Notes: generated by a model from the letters alone, not told the origin. 9,220 nucleotides of DNA from Pseudomonadota bacterium (GCA_023445705.1 JAEXKM010000010.1:1-9220); one strand, 5' to 3'; counted from the first letter of the stretch, positions 1-9,220 are shown. Numbers and translations are program-made.

Positions 1-1137
1 CTCAACCACAGGACCAGCGATGGTCAGCCGACCCCGACGCTCACGGCCTCGGAGGAGGAACTGACCGGCATCGCGTTGGGCCTCAAGGCCGCCGGCAAGG
101 GCGCCCTGCAGTTCGTGTCCGACTTCACCGATCCCGAGGCGGAGTTCGCCATGCTGCGCCGGATCGTGGAGCGGTCGGGTCGGCCGTTGTCCTTCTCGCT
201 GGTGCAGAATCCGCGGCAGCCGCGGCAGTGGCGCACGCTCCTCGATCGGCTTGAGGACGCGGCCGCCGCCGGACTGCCCATGCGGGCCCAGGTGTGCGGC
301 CGGCCGGTGGGCATCCTCTTCGGCCTGGAGCTGACGCTCAATCCGTTCACCCACTATCCGAGCTACCAGGAGATCGCGGGCCGGCCGCTGGCCGAGCGCG
401 CGGCGCGGCTGGCCGATCCGGACTTCCGGGCTCGGCTGCTGGCGGAGGGCAACGAGAACTCGCCGGCCTTCGCCGCGAACATGACCCAGAACTGGAAGAT
501 CATGTTCCTCATGGGCGAGACGCCCGACTACGAGCAGACGCCCGACCGCACTGTCGCGGCCCTGGCCGCCGCGCGCGGCGTGTCGCCCGAGGAACTGGCC
601 ATCGAGCACATGCTGACAAACGGCGGCCGCGGCATGCTCTACCTGCCCTTCCTCAATTATGCCGATGGGTCGCTCGACCCTTCCTTCGCCATGCTGAACG
701 ACCGGAACACGGTTCCCGGCCTCTCCGACGGCGGGGCGCATGTTGGGATGATCTGCGACGGGTCCTTCCCGACCTCCAACCTCACGCACTGGACGCGCGA
801 CCGCACCCGCGGCGAGCGATTGCCGCTCGAGGCCATGGTGCGGATGCAGACCCATGACACCGCCGCAACGCTCGGCCTGCATGACCGGGGCCTGATTTCC
901 CCCGGCTATCGGGCCGACCTCAACATCATCGATTACGGCCGGCTGTCGCTGAAGGCGCCCGCCGTGGCTTACGACCTGCCTTCGGGCGGCCGGCGGCTGG
1001 TCCAGCGCGCGGACGGCTATGTGGCCACCCTGGTGGCCGGTCAGGTGACCTATCGCGACGGCGAGCCCACGGGCGCCCTGCCCGGCCGGTTGCTTCGCGG
1101 CGCCCAGGCAGGCCCAGCAGCCATGGCCGCCGAATAA
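1..1137 (+). CDS. N-acyl-D-amino-acid deacylase-like amidohydrolase (5' end missing)
   Basis: The reading frame is open from the first base, so this is the C-terminal part (378 residues) of a protein whose start lies outside the window. Family members are about 550-590 residues, so roughly 190 residues are missing, including the N-terminal HxH metal motif. What remains resembles the amidohydrolase-3/D-aminoacylase family. It has LNHRTSDG at local residues 2-9, a TNGGRG segment near 206-211, the signature SDGGAH at 242-247 (D243 matches the catalytic Asp of D-aminoacylases), THWTRDR just after it, and the C-terminal LISPGYRADLNIID stretch typical of the small beta-sandwich closing these enzymes. 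Members are metal-dependent cytoplasmic hydrolases that cleave N-acyl groups from D-amino acids or related amides; the substrate here cannot be read from sequence. The next gene follows 73 bases later on the same strand. Family assignment is firm, specificity is not. Confidence 0.85.
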   Translation, partial: LNHRTSDGQPTPTLTASEEELTGIALGLKAAGKGALQFVSDFTDPEAEFAMLRRIVERSGRPLSFSLVQNPRQPRQWRTLLDRLEDAAAAGLPMRAQVCGRPVGILFGLELTLNPFTHYPSYQEIAGRPLAERAARLADPDFRARLLAEGNENSPAFAANMTQNWKIMFLMGETPDYEQTPDRTVAALAAARGVSPEELAIEHMLTNGGRGMLYLPFLNYADGSLDPSFAMLNDRNTVPGLSDGGAHVGMICDGSFPTSNLTHWTRDRTRGERLPLEAMVRMQTHDTAATLGLHDRGLISPGYRADLNIIDYGRLSLKAPAVAYDLPSGGRRLVQRADGYVATLVAGQVTYRDGEPTGALPGRLLRGAQAGPAAMAAE

Positions 1138-1210
1138 GGCCCCCACTTGTCGCAGCGGGAGACCGACTGAAGGCTTGGCGCGGGCGCGCGATGCAGGCCA
1201 TAAGCTGGCC

Positions 1211-3070
1211 ATGGCCGCTTCCCCTGCGCCAAGACCCGTCACCGATGACGTTCCGGACCTGGATGGGGCGCGGGAGATCCTGCGCCGCACCTTCGGCCAT
1301 GCCGAATTCCGTGGACGCCAGGCCGAGGTGATCGGCGAGATCCTATCTGGGCGCAGCGCCATGGCGGTGCTGCCGACCGGCGGCGGCAAGAGCGTCTGCT
1401 ACCAGATCCCCGCCATGATGCGGCCCGGCCTGGGCCTGGTGGTTTCGCCGCTGATCGCGTTGATGACCGACCAGGTTGCGGGCCTGCAGCAGTCCGGCGT
1501 GGCCGCGGCCAAGCTGGATTCAACCGGTGAGGCGTGGGAGCGCGCCCAGACCTGGGAGCGGATCGAGCGCGGCGAACTCGATTTGCTCTACGTTTCGCCG
1601 GAAGGCTTGATGCAGCCTTGGATGCTGGAGCGGCTGTCGCGCACCTCCCTCGCCCTGATCGCCATCGACGAAGCCCACTGCGTGAGCCAGTGGGGCCACG
1701 ACTTCCGGCCCGAGTACCGGATGCTCGGTCGGCTGGCCGACATCTTCCCGGACGTGCCGCGTCTGGCCGTCACCGCCACGGCCGACAACCGCACCCGCGA
1801 GGATATCCGCGCCGAGCTTCGCCTCGAGGACTCCGCCGAATTCGTCGCCAGCTTCGCCAGGCCTGAACTGGCCCTGTCGGCCGAGCGCAAGCGGGGGGCC
1901 GGGCACAAGCGCGTGCTTGAACTGGTCGCTGCGCGGCCTGATCGTTCGGGGGTCGTCTACGCCGGCTCGCGCGACGGCGTCGATCGGCTGGCCGAAGCCT
2001 TGCGCGCCGAGGGCGTGCCGGCGCTCGCCTACCATGCGGGGCTCGACAAGAACCTCCGCGCCGAACGCCTGGAGAAATTCCTCGAAGCCGACGCCGCCGT
2101 GATGGTGGCGACCATCGCCTTCGGCATGGGGGTCGACAAGCCGGACGTCCGCTTCGTCATCCACGCCGATCCGCCGGCCTCGATCGAAGCCTATTGGCAG
2201 GAGATCGGGCGGGCCGGGCGTGACGGGGAGCCCGCCGAAGGCATCACCCTCTACGGTTCGGCCGACATGGCTTGGGCGTATCGGCGGTTGGACAGCCGGG
2301 ACGTGGATGACAGCGTCAAGCAGGTCCAGGCCCGCAAGGTGCGCCAGCTGTACGCCATGCTGGACGGGACGGCCTGCCGCGCGGCCGCGGTCCGCCGCTA
2401 TTTCGGCGAGGAGGGGGTCAAGTCCTGTGGGCAGTGCGATCTGTGCCTGGGCGAGGTCGAGACCGTGGACGCGACCCGCCCGGCCCAGATGGCGCTATCG
2501 GCCGTCCATCGCATGGGCGGCCGGTTCGGACGCGGCCGGCTGGTCGACCATCTGCTCGGCAAGACCAAGGACCCCTCGGGCTTCGAGGCCGGCCTGACCA
2601 CCTTTGGGATCGGCCAGGAGCTGAGCGCGGTGGCCTGGCGCGACCTCATCGATCAGCTCCTGTTCGATGGCCTGCTGCGCGAGGATCCCAATGACGGGCG
2701 GCCGCTCATCGCCCTTGGCGACGCCGATGGGGTGAAGGCCGTCTATCGCGGCGAGCGGCAGGTTTCCGTCCGAAAGGCCCAGGAACCTGAACCAAGGACC
2801 CGGGCGCGGCGACGCAGCCAGGGCACGGCCACCACGGTCGCGGCGCACGACCAGCCGCTGTTCGACGCCCTGCGCGCCTGGCGGCGGGACGAGGCGGCGC
2901 GTCAGCACCTGCCGCCCTATGTGATCTTCCACGATCGCACCCTGGCCGAGATCGCCACCCGCAAGCCCGGAGGCCTGTCGGCCCTTGGTGCGATCTCCGG
3001 CGTCGGCGAAGGCAAGCTCGACCGCTACGGCGAGGCGGTCCTCGCTGTCCTGCGCGGGATGGAGGCTTGA
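1211..3070 (+). CDS. recQ: ATP-dependent DNA helicase RecQ
   Basis: A 3'-5' superfamily 2 DNA helicase that unwinds forks, gaps and recombination intermediates in DNA repair. Counting from the ATG at 1211 (619 residues), all parts are present: Walker A PTGGGKS at 55-61, DEAH box at 153-156 followed by Cys, the RecQ-specific aromatic loop SQWGHDFR at 159-166, TATA at 188-191, YHAGL at 274-278, GMGVDKPDVR at 305-314 and QEIGRAGRDG at 330-339. The zinc site uses C389, C406, C409 and C412. A winged-helix RQC region follows, then an Arg-rich linker near 529-537 and a C-terminal HRDC domain at about 548-618. Length is normal for a full bacterial RecQ. A TTG at 1175 would add 12 residues of low-conservation sequence; GGGAG at 1157-1161 lies 13 bases before it, whereas the ATG has no clear Shine-Dalgarno, so the exact start is uncertain. 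Its stop overlaps the next start. Confidence 0.95.
   Translation: MAASPAPRPVTDDVPDLDGAREILRRTFGHAEFRGRQAEVIGEILSGRSAMAVLPTGGGKSVCYQIPAMMRPGLGLVVSPLIALMTDQVAGLQQSGVAAAKLDSTGEAWERAQTWERIERGELDLLYVSPEGLMQPWMLERLSRTSLALIAIDEAHCVSQWGHDFRPEYRMLGRLADIFPDVPRLAVTATADNRTREDIRAELRLEDSAEFVASFARPELALSAERKRGAGHKRVLELVAARPDRSGVVYAGSRDGVDRLAEALRAEGVPALAYHAGLDKNLRAERLEKFLEADAAVMVATIAFGMGVDKPDVRFVIHADPPASIEAYWQEIGRAGRDGEPAEGITLYGSADMAWAYRRLDSRDVDDSVKQVQARKVRQLYAMLDGTACRAAAVRRYFGEEGVKSCGQCDLCLGEVETVDATRPAQMALSAVHRMGGRFGRGRLVDHLLGKTKDPSGFEAGLTTFGIGQELSAVAWRDLIDQLLFDGLLREDPNDGRPLIALGDADGVKAVYRGERQVSVRKAQEPEPRTRARRRSQGTATTVAAHDQPLFDALRAWRRDEAARQHLPPYVIFHDRTLAEIATRKPGGLSALGAISGVGEGKLDRYGEAVLAVLRGMEA
3061..3065 (+). 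promoter_or_regulatory. Ribosome binding site of the SpsF-like gene, inside recQ
   Basis: GGAGG lies within the last codons of recQ, 4 bases before the ATG at 3070 and 10 bases before a second in-frame ATG at 3076. It supports initiation at one of these two ATGs rather than at the TTG at 3067. The stop/start overlap TGATG (3068-3072) suggests translational coupling. Confidence 0.6.
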
Positions 3071-3765
3071 TGGCTATGGCGGTGGCGATCCTGCAGGCGC
3101 GGATGAGTTCCTCACGTTTGCCGGGCAAGGTCATGAAGCCGCTGCAGGGGCAGCCGATGATCGCGCGCCAGCTCGAGCGGCTTGGCCGGTGCGAGACCCT
3201 CTCGCAGATCATCGTGGCGACCAGCGAAGATGCGTCCGACGACGGCCTGGCAAGTTTCCTCGAGGCCTCCGGCGTTGCGACCTATCGGGGTTCCCTGGCG
3301 GACGTCCTCGCCCGTTTCGTCGGCGCGATCGACCGTTTCGGCGTGAGCGGACCGGTGGTGCGGCTCACCGCGGACTGTCCGCTTGCAGACCCCGGCGTGA
3401 TCGATGCAGCCGTGCGCCTGCAGGCCAGTTCGGGCGCCGACTACGTCTCAAACAGCATCCGCCGGACCTATCCGCGCGGCCTGGATGTCGAGGTGTTCGC
3501 CGCCGAGCACCTGATCGCGGCCGGGAACGAGGCGACGGACCCTTATGACCGCGAGCACGTCACCCCATTCCTCTATCGCAACCCCGACCGTTTCAGCCGC
3601 GCCGAACTGGTCCAGGCGCGTGACGACAGCGCCCTGCGATGGACGGTCGACACACCGGAGGATTTCGCCTTCGTCGAGCGGGTCTATGACGCGCTCTATC
3701 CGGTCAAGCCGGCCTTCACGTCGGACGACGTCCGCGCCCTGCCGTTCTCGCATCACGAGCCCTAG
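3070..3765 (+). CDS. SpsF-like nucleotidyltransferase (cytidylyltransferase family)
   Basis: A protein of 231 residues, about the length of Bacillus SpsF (spore coat polysaccharide synthesis) and of its homologues in surface and flagellar glycan clusters. The fold is GT-A-like, as in CMP-KDO synthetase. The N-terminal AILQARMSSSRLPGKVMKPL (from about residue 6) is the nucleotide-binding signature. RLTADCPLADP in the middle carries the metal-binding acidic residues, followed by DYVSNS, YPRGLDVEV and DPYDREHVTPF. RWTVDTPEDF near the C terminus is also characteristic. The expected role is cytoplasmic transfer of a nucleotide (probably CMP) to a sugar or sugar-acid precursor for a surface polysaccharide; the actual substrate is unknown. 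It starts on the recQ stop codon, yet no other glycan gene is visible, so its pathway partners must lie elsewhere. It converges on the DUF2267 gene with only 7 bases between stop codons and no evident terminator hairpin. Confidence 0.85.
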   Translation: MAMAVAILQARMSSSRLPGKVMKPLQGQPMIARQLERLGRCETLSQIIVATSEDASDDGLASFLEASGVATYRGSLADVLARFVGAIDRFGVSGPVVRLTADCPLADPGVIDAAVRLQASSGADYVSNSIRRTYPRGLDVEVFAAEHLIAAGNEATDPYDREHVTPFLYRNPDRFSRAELVQARDDSALRWTVDTPEDFAFVERVYDALYPVKPAFTSDDVRALPFSHHEP

Positions 3766-3772
3766 CCGGCGC

Positions 3773-4261
3773 TCAGATGCCGGTGGCGAGCGCGGCGGCC
3801 TCGTCCGCCCGGGCCGGCCGCCGACGGGGCGGGGCCTGTTCGCTCCAGGCCAGGCGCAGGCTCTTGGGCAGATTGGCGCGCACCTTGGCGACCTGGCCAG
3901 CCGCCAGATGGCGTGAGAGCACGCCGAACACCGAGCGGATGGCGCGCTCGGGGTCGATGGGCGTGGCGTCGGTCAGCCATTCGCCGACCTCCTCGGTGAA
4001 CGCCTCGAGGCCGTGGCAACGGCTCGGCTGCCGCGCCGGCTGGTACTGGTCGTAATAGACCCCGCGGACCAGCAGGGGGAGCTGGGAGCCCAGATGCGCC
4101 GACAGATCTACCGGCAGACGGTCACGCAGCTTGTGGAGCACGACGCTCAGCACCTTCCAGGCGGCGTGGCGATCGATCTCCAGGTCCTCGGAGATTTCCT
4201 TGAGCCACCCGTTCGTGGTGTGCAGCGTGCGGTCGAAGACGTCGAGGCCGTTCGCGCTCAT
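3773..4261 (-). CDS. DUF2267 domain protein
   Basis: A protein of 162 residues matching the DUF2267 family over most of its length. FDRTLHTTNGWLKEI at residues 9-23, WKVLSVVLHKLRDRLPV at about 35-51, HLGSQLPLLVRGVYYDQY at 56-73, an EEVGEWL segment near 90-96, and AIRSVFGVLSRHLAAGQVAKV at 107-127 ending in LPKSLRLAW. Residues 141-162 form an Arg/Pro/Ala-rich tail not expected to be folded. No signal peptide or membrane segment is seen, so it is probably cytoplasmic. The biochemical function of the family is unknown to me. The start at 4261 is chosen over the upstream ATG at 4291 because a good GGAGG precedes it by 5 bases and family similarity begins just after it. It lies 53 bases downstream of the monooxygenase on the same strand, so cotranscription is likely. 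Confidence 0.85.
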   Translation of the reverse strand: MSANGLDVFDRTLHTTNGWLKEISEDLEIDRHAAWKVLSVVLHKLRDRLPVDLSAHLGSQLPLLVRGVYYDQYQPARQPSRCHGLEAFTEEVGEWLTDATPIDPERAIRSVFGVLSRHLAAGQVAKVRANLPKSLRLAWSEQAPPRRRPARADEAAALATGI

Positions 4262-4266
4262 GGCGC

Positions 4267-4271
4267 CCTCC
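4267..4271 (-). promoter_or_regulatory. Ribosome binding site of the DUF2267 gene
   Basis: On the minus strand GGAGG is followed by GCGCC and the ATG ending at 4259. The 5-base spacing decides the 4261 start over the in-frame ATG at 4291. Confidence 0.7.
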
Positions 4272-4314
4272 GTGTCTGGAAGACCAACCATGAGCGCGGC
4301 CGGCTTGTTCCGCC

Positions 4315-6132
<1,818 letters not shown>

Positions 6133-6137
6133 GGGTT

Positions 6138-6142
6138 CCTCC
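6138..6142 (-). promoter_or_regulatory. Ribosome binding site of the monooxygenase
   Basis: Minus-strand GGAGG, 5 bases upstream of the ATG whose first base is 6132. It confirms this start codon. Confidence 0.7.
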
Positions 6143-6175
6143 CAGAACGTACCGCTTCATCTAAGTCGGCGTCAC

Positions 6176-6190
6176 GTTGCGGAAGGCAAC
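6176..6190. repeat. Short inverted repeat in the divergent promoter region
   Basis: GTTGC, five bases, GCAAC: a perfect 5-base dyad located 44-58 bases upstream of the monooxygenase start codon. This is a position where an operator for a local regulator could lie, but no adjacent regulator gene is visible and a repeat this short can arise by chance in GC-rich DNA. Confidence 0.3.
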
Positions 6191-6207
6191 ACGCTCACAT
6201 GTATCTT

Positions 6208-6226
6208 GCGAATGGTTCTTATTCGC
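6208..6226. promoter_or_regulatory. Putative Fur box in the divergent region
   Basis: GCGAATGGTTCTTATTCGC is a 19-base dyad with perfect 6-base arms (GCGAAT/ATTCGC). By hand it matches the classical 19-base Fur consensus GATAATGATAATCATTATC at 11 positions, and its reverse strand reads like known boxes of the AATAAGAACCATTCGC type. It is centred about 55 bases before the TonB receptor ATG. A weak promoter can be drawn over it, with TTGCGA at 6206-6211 and CATAGA at 6229-6234 (17-base spacing); a repressor bound here would cover the -35 element. Iron-dependent repression of the receptor operon is inferred from this and from the gene type. Effect on the divergent monooxygenase is open. Confidence 0.6.
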
Positions 6227-6271
6227 CGCATAGAGCTCGGCCAGTTCTGCAGTCGGCCGGGATAGTTGCGT

Positions 6272-8413
6272 ATGGTTGTCGGGTATCGAGCGTCCAAGTC
6301 GAAGCTCTGGGCGGCGGGCGTGAGCGCGTTGGCCATGCTCGGCGCCGGCGCCGCCAGGGCCGAACAGGCGACCGACGTTTCGGAACTGGTGATCACCGCC
6401 GCGCGAACGACCCTGCCGGCCAGCGCCCTGCCGCTGACCGTCGACATCGTCGACTCCGCCGATCTGGCCCAGCAGGTCTCGATCAGCGGTTCGCTGGTGG
6501 ACGCGATCTCGAACCTGTCCCCGTCCTTCTCGCCCACCCGCCAGAAGCTTTCGGGCAGCGGCGAGACCCTGCGCGGCCGCTCGCCGCTGTTCGCGATCAA
6601 CGGCATTCCGCAGTCGACCCCGATCCGTGACGGATCGCGCGACGGCTACACCATCGACCCGTTCTTCATCGACCATGTCGAGCTGATCTACGGCTCCAAC
6701 GCCCTGCAGGGCATCGGCGCCACCGGCGGCGTGGTCAACCAGGTCACGGTCGGGGCGCCGAAGGAGGACGGCGTCAGCGGCAAGGTCCTGGGCCAGATGA
6801 GCGCCGACTCCCGGTTTCACGGGGATGGAACCGGCTGGAAGACCGCCGGCCTGGCGGGCTATCGGACCGGCGCCTATGACGCCACCATCGGCTTGGCCTA
6901 CGAGACGCGCGGCGCGTTCTACGATGGGGCCGGCAACCGTATCGGCGTCGACAACACCCAGGGCGAAATCCAGGATTCCAAGAGCGCTTCGGTGTTCGCG
7001 CGCCTGGGCTGGCAGATCGACGACAGCCTGCGGGTCGACCTGGTCGCCAACCGCTTCGAACTGAAGGGCGACGGCGACTACGTGATCGTGGCTGGTGACC
7101 GGACGCAGAACCGCCCGGCCACCAGCATGCGCGGCGACATCGAGGGCAAGCCGGCGGCCAACCGGGTGGAGACGCTCTCGCTCGGCGTCACCGACGATGA
7201 GCTGTGGGGCGGGGACCTGACCGCCCAGTTCTTCTACAACCGCACCCGCGACACCTTCGGCGGCGACCGCAGCGCCACCTTCCAGGACGTCAGCCTGGGG
7301 CCCGTGGGCACGGTCTTCGACCAGTCGTCCAACCGCTCCGAGAAGATGGGCGCGCGGGTCAGCTACGAGCGCGATATTCCGTTCGTGCCGGGCCTGAACG
7401 CCACCTTCGGCCTGGACCTGATGCGCGACAAGACGGCCCAGACCCTGATCCAGACGGGCCGGGTCTGGGTTCCGGAAACCGAGTTCGGCAGCGTGGCGCC
7501 CTTCGTCCAGGGGAACCTCGCCATGTTGGACGGCAAGCTGCACCTGGCGGGCGGCGTCCGTCGGGAGTCCGTCACGCTCAAGGTCGGTGACTATACCACG
7601 CTCGCCTCCTACGGCTCGCGGGACGTCGCCGGCGGCAAGCCGTCGTTCGACGCCACCCTGCTGAATGGCGGGATCGTCGTGAACCCGATGGAGGGGCTGC
7701 GCCTCTACGCCAGCTATGCCGAGGGCTATACCGTGCCGGACGTGGGCCGCATTCTGCGGGCCGTGAACCGCGACGGCGTCGACGTCGACAATTTCCTCGA
7801 TATCAGCCCGGTCATCTCCGACAACCAGGAGATCGGGGCGGAGTGGAAGTACGGGCCGTTCGAGGCCAGCGCCGCCTATTTCTGGTCGAAGTCCAAGCTC
7901 GGCCAGCTTCTGGTCCTGAACCCGGCCACCGGCATCTACGACGTGCAGCGCCAGCGGGTGGAGATCGAGGGGCTGGAGCTCAACCTCACAGCCAGGACGC
8001 CGGTCCCGGGCGTCAGCGTCTCGGCCGGCTACGCGAACCTGAAGGGCCGGGCTGACAGCAATGGCGATGGTTCGGTGGACATCGACCTGGACGGCGCGAA
8101 CATCTCGCCCAACCGCTTCAACTTCGCCCTGATCTATGGCCAGGGACCGCTGGCCGCGCGGCTGCAGGTCCAGTCCTATCTGGAGAAGGACTTCGACGGC
8201 GCCGATCCGCGCAACAACTTCCAGGGCTACACCCTGGTGGACGCTTCGGTCCGCTATGCGGCGAGCTTCGCCGACGTGTTCCTCAGCGTGCAGAACCTGA
8301 TGGACGAGCAGTATCTGAGCTATAGCTCGGACACGAGCAACCCGGCCGACAACCTGCGCTACTTCGCCGGCCGCGGACGCGTCTACACCCTCGGACTGGA
8401 ACGTAAATTCTGA
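6272..8413 (+). CDS. TonB-dependent outer-membrane receptor (ferric-siderophore type)
   Basis: An outer-membrane beta-barrel importer of 713 residues energised by TonB. Residues 1-30 form a signal peptide: a Lys/Arg-containing start, a hydrophobic core (about 12-28) and cleavage after ARA at 28-30. A TonB-box-like DVSELVIT lies at 35-42. The plug domain runs to about 160, with FAINGIP at 107-113 and VELIYGSNALQGIGATGGVVNQV at its end; the barrel follows. The C terminus has the conserved VQNLMDEQY segment and ends in Phe, as outer-membrane barrels do for assembly. An acidic DSNGDGSVDIDLD loop occurs at 595-607. Length is typical of siderophore receptors. Start: the ATG at 6272 has GGGA at 6259-6262, 9 bases upstream; a TTG at 6266 would add two residues. 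The putative Fur box upstream and the PepSY gene overlapping its stop codon support an iron-uptake role. The exact ligand is not readable; other TonB substrates remain possible. Confidence 0.92.
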   Translation: MVVGYRASKSKLWAAGVSALAMLGAGAARAEQATDVSELVITAARTTLPASALPLTVDIVDSADLAQQVSISGSLVDAISNLSPSFSPTRQKLSGSGETLRGRSPLFAINGIPQSTPIRDGSRDGYTIDPFFIDHVELIYGSNALQGIGATGGVVNQVTVGAPKEDGVSGKVLGQMSADSRFHGDGTGWKTAGLAGYRTGAYDATIGLAYETRGAFYDGAGNRIGVDNTQGEIQDSKSASVFARLGWQIDDSLRVDLVANRFELKGDGDYVIVAGDRTQNRPATSMRGDIEGKPAANRVETLSLGVTDDELWGGDLTAQFFYNRTRDTFGGDRSATFQDVSLGPVGTVFDQSSNRSEKMGARVSYERDIPFVPGLNATFGLDLMRDKTAQTLIQTGRVWVPETEFGSVAPFVQGNLAMLDGKLHLAGGVRRESVTLKVGDYTTLASYGSRDVAGGKPSFDATLLNGGIVVNPMEGLRLYASYAEGYTVPDVGRILRAVNRDGVDVDNFLDISPVISDNQEIGAEWKYGPFEASAAYFWSKSKLGQLLVLNPATGIYDVQRQRVEIEGLELNLTARTPVPGVSVSAGYANLKGRADSNGDGSVDIDLDGANISPNRFNFALIYGQGPLAARLQVQSYLEKDFDGADPRNNFQGYTLVDASVRYAASFADVFLSVQNLMDEQYLSYSSDTSNPADNLRYFAGRGRVYTLGLERKF

Positions 8414-9220
8414 TGGGCGTGCTGCGCCTCCTGCACCGCTGGGCCGGGGGCCTGGTCGGGCTCTTCCTGGCCTTGCTCGGGCTGTCGGGGGCGCTGCTGG
8501 TCCACGAAGACCTTTTCCTACGCTCGACCCTGCCGCATGCCGCCGATCCCCAGGCGCAGGACACCGCCACGCTGGCCGTGGCGGTGCAGCGCATCTTCGC
8601 CGCCGAGGAGGCCCCGCGCTCGATCATCCTGGCGCGGCAGACCATGGGGCTGCACCGGCTGAACTTCGGGGAGCAGGGTGGAGGCTATGCCGCCCAGAAC
8701 GGGGAGGTGGTCACCCGCTGGACCTCGAAGTGGGATCGGCCGGAAATCTGGCTGTTCGACTTTCACCACTACCTGCTGATGGGTGACGCCGGAAAAACGG
8801 TGGCCGGGATCCTGGGCCTGGTCGGGCTTGTGTTCGTGGTGACCGGGATCATCCTCTGGTGGCCTGCTCGGCGGCTGTTCGCCCTGCGCCTGTGGCCTGC
8901 GAACCTTTCGCGCAACGCCGTGGTGCGCCAGCATCGCGACCTCGGCGTGGTGATGTCTCCGGTCCTCTTCGTCTCCATGCTGACGGGGGTGATGATGACG
9001 CTGCCGGCGGTGGAGGACCTGATCCTTGCGCCGTTCTCGCCGCCTGCCGCCATGGCGGCGGCCGCCAAGCCGCCGAAGGTCAAGGGCGGCCCGCTGGCCG
9101 AGCAGGTCGATTGGGCGAGGCTGATCGGCCAGGTGCGCGAGAAATATCCGGATGCGGAACTGCGGACGATCAGCCTGCCGGCCAAGCCGGGCGGACTGAT
9201 CAGCATACGCGTGCGCCAGC
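8413..9220 (+). CDS. PepSY-associated TM protein, likely ferrisiderophore reductase (3' end missing)
   Basis: The frame runs open to the window end, giving 269 N-terminal residues. ATG at 8413 overlaps the receptor stop codon (TGATG), so the two genes are probably translationally coupled. The pattern is that of the PepSY_TM family of iron-regulated inner-membrane proteins: LHRWAGGLVGLFLALLGLSG at residues 7-26 opens the first membrane helix (about 10-30), a periplasmic region follows, then FDFHHYLL at 115-122 leads into a second helix (about 127-150, ending GIILWWPAR), and RQHRDLGV at 172-179 leads into a third (about 177-198). Histidines H8, H118/H119 and H174 sit at helix ends, as expected for haem-binding members such as FoxB, which reduce ferric siderophores after import. 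From about 226 a second soluble domain begins. The reductase role is inferred from family and from the receptor next to it. Confidence 0.85.
   Translation, partial: MGVLRLLHRWAGGLVGLFLALLGLSGALLVHEDLFLRSTLPHAADPQAQDTATLAVAVQRIFAAEEAPRSIILARQTMGLHRLNFGEQGGGYAAQNGEVVTRWTSKWDRPEIWLFDFHHYLLMGDAGKTVAGILGLVGLVFVVTGIILWWPARRLFALRLWPANLSRNAVVRQHRDLGVVMSPVLFVSMLTGVMMTLPAVEDLILAPFSPPAAMAAAAKPPKVKGGPLAEQVDWARLIGQVREKYPDAELRTISLPAKPGGLISIRVRQ

Noticed and set aside
1138..1210. A promoter upstream of recQ
   Set aside because: No convincing -35/-10 pair or operator could be found in the 73-base gap; recQ may be read from upstream.
1520..2164. A 214-codon minus-strand open frame opposite recQ
   Set aside because: It mirrors the helicase core of recQ, has no recognisable motif and no supported start; a shadow frame.
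3763..3775. A bidirectional terminator between the convergent SpsF-like and DUF2267 genes
   Set aside because: Only 7 bases separate the stop codons and I see no stem-loop followed by a T run on either strand.
6161..7543. A 460-codon minus-strand open frame opposite the TonB receptor
   Set aside because: It is antisense to the receptor signal peptide, plug and barrel, crosses the divergent promoter region and shows no domain; a GC-rich shadow.

Overview
This is a stretch of high-GC bacterial chromosome with dense coding and short intergenic gaps. The gene families (RecQ with HRDC, a Baeyer-Villiger monooxygenase, a TonB-dependent receptor, an N-acyl-D-amino-acid deacylase-like amidohydrolase) fit an alphaproteobacterium, possibly of the Caulobacterales (Phenylobacterium- or Caulobacter-like). 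That placement is an inference from content and style; no rRNA or other marker gene is present. There are seven genes, two of them cut by the window edges.

Left part, plus strand (1-3765): the C-terminal two thirds of an amidohydrolase of the D-aminoacylase type, then recQ, then a SpsF-like nucleotidyltransferase whose start codon overlaps the recQ stop codon. RecQ is a DNA-repair helicase. The SpsF-like protein should activate a sugar acid or related compound for surface glycan synthesis. The overlap suggests translational coupling rather than shared function.

Middle, minus strand (3773-6132): a 605-residue FAD/NADPH Baeyer-Villiger monooxygenase followed by a DUF2267 protein, 53 bases apart and probably cotranscribed. 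The DUF2267 gene ends 7 bases from the SpsF-like gene, in convergent orientation.

Right part, plus strand (6272-9220): a TonB-dependent outer-membrane receptor and, overlapping its stop codon, a PepSY-type inner-membrane protein cut off by the window end. This is the usual pairing of a ferric-siderophore receptor with an inner-membrane ferrisiderophore reductase. The 139-base divergent region between the monooxygenase and the receptor carries a palindrome that looks like a Fur box, so the receptor operon is probably iron-repressed.

I see no mobile element, CRISPR array, tRNA or rRNA, and no clear sign of a new defence or biosynthetic system. The window looks like ordinary chromosome; its most informative parts are the divergent iron-control region and the receptor/reductase pair.
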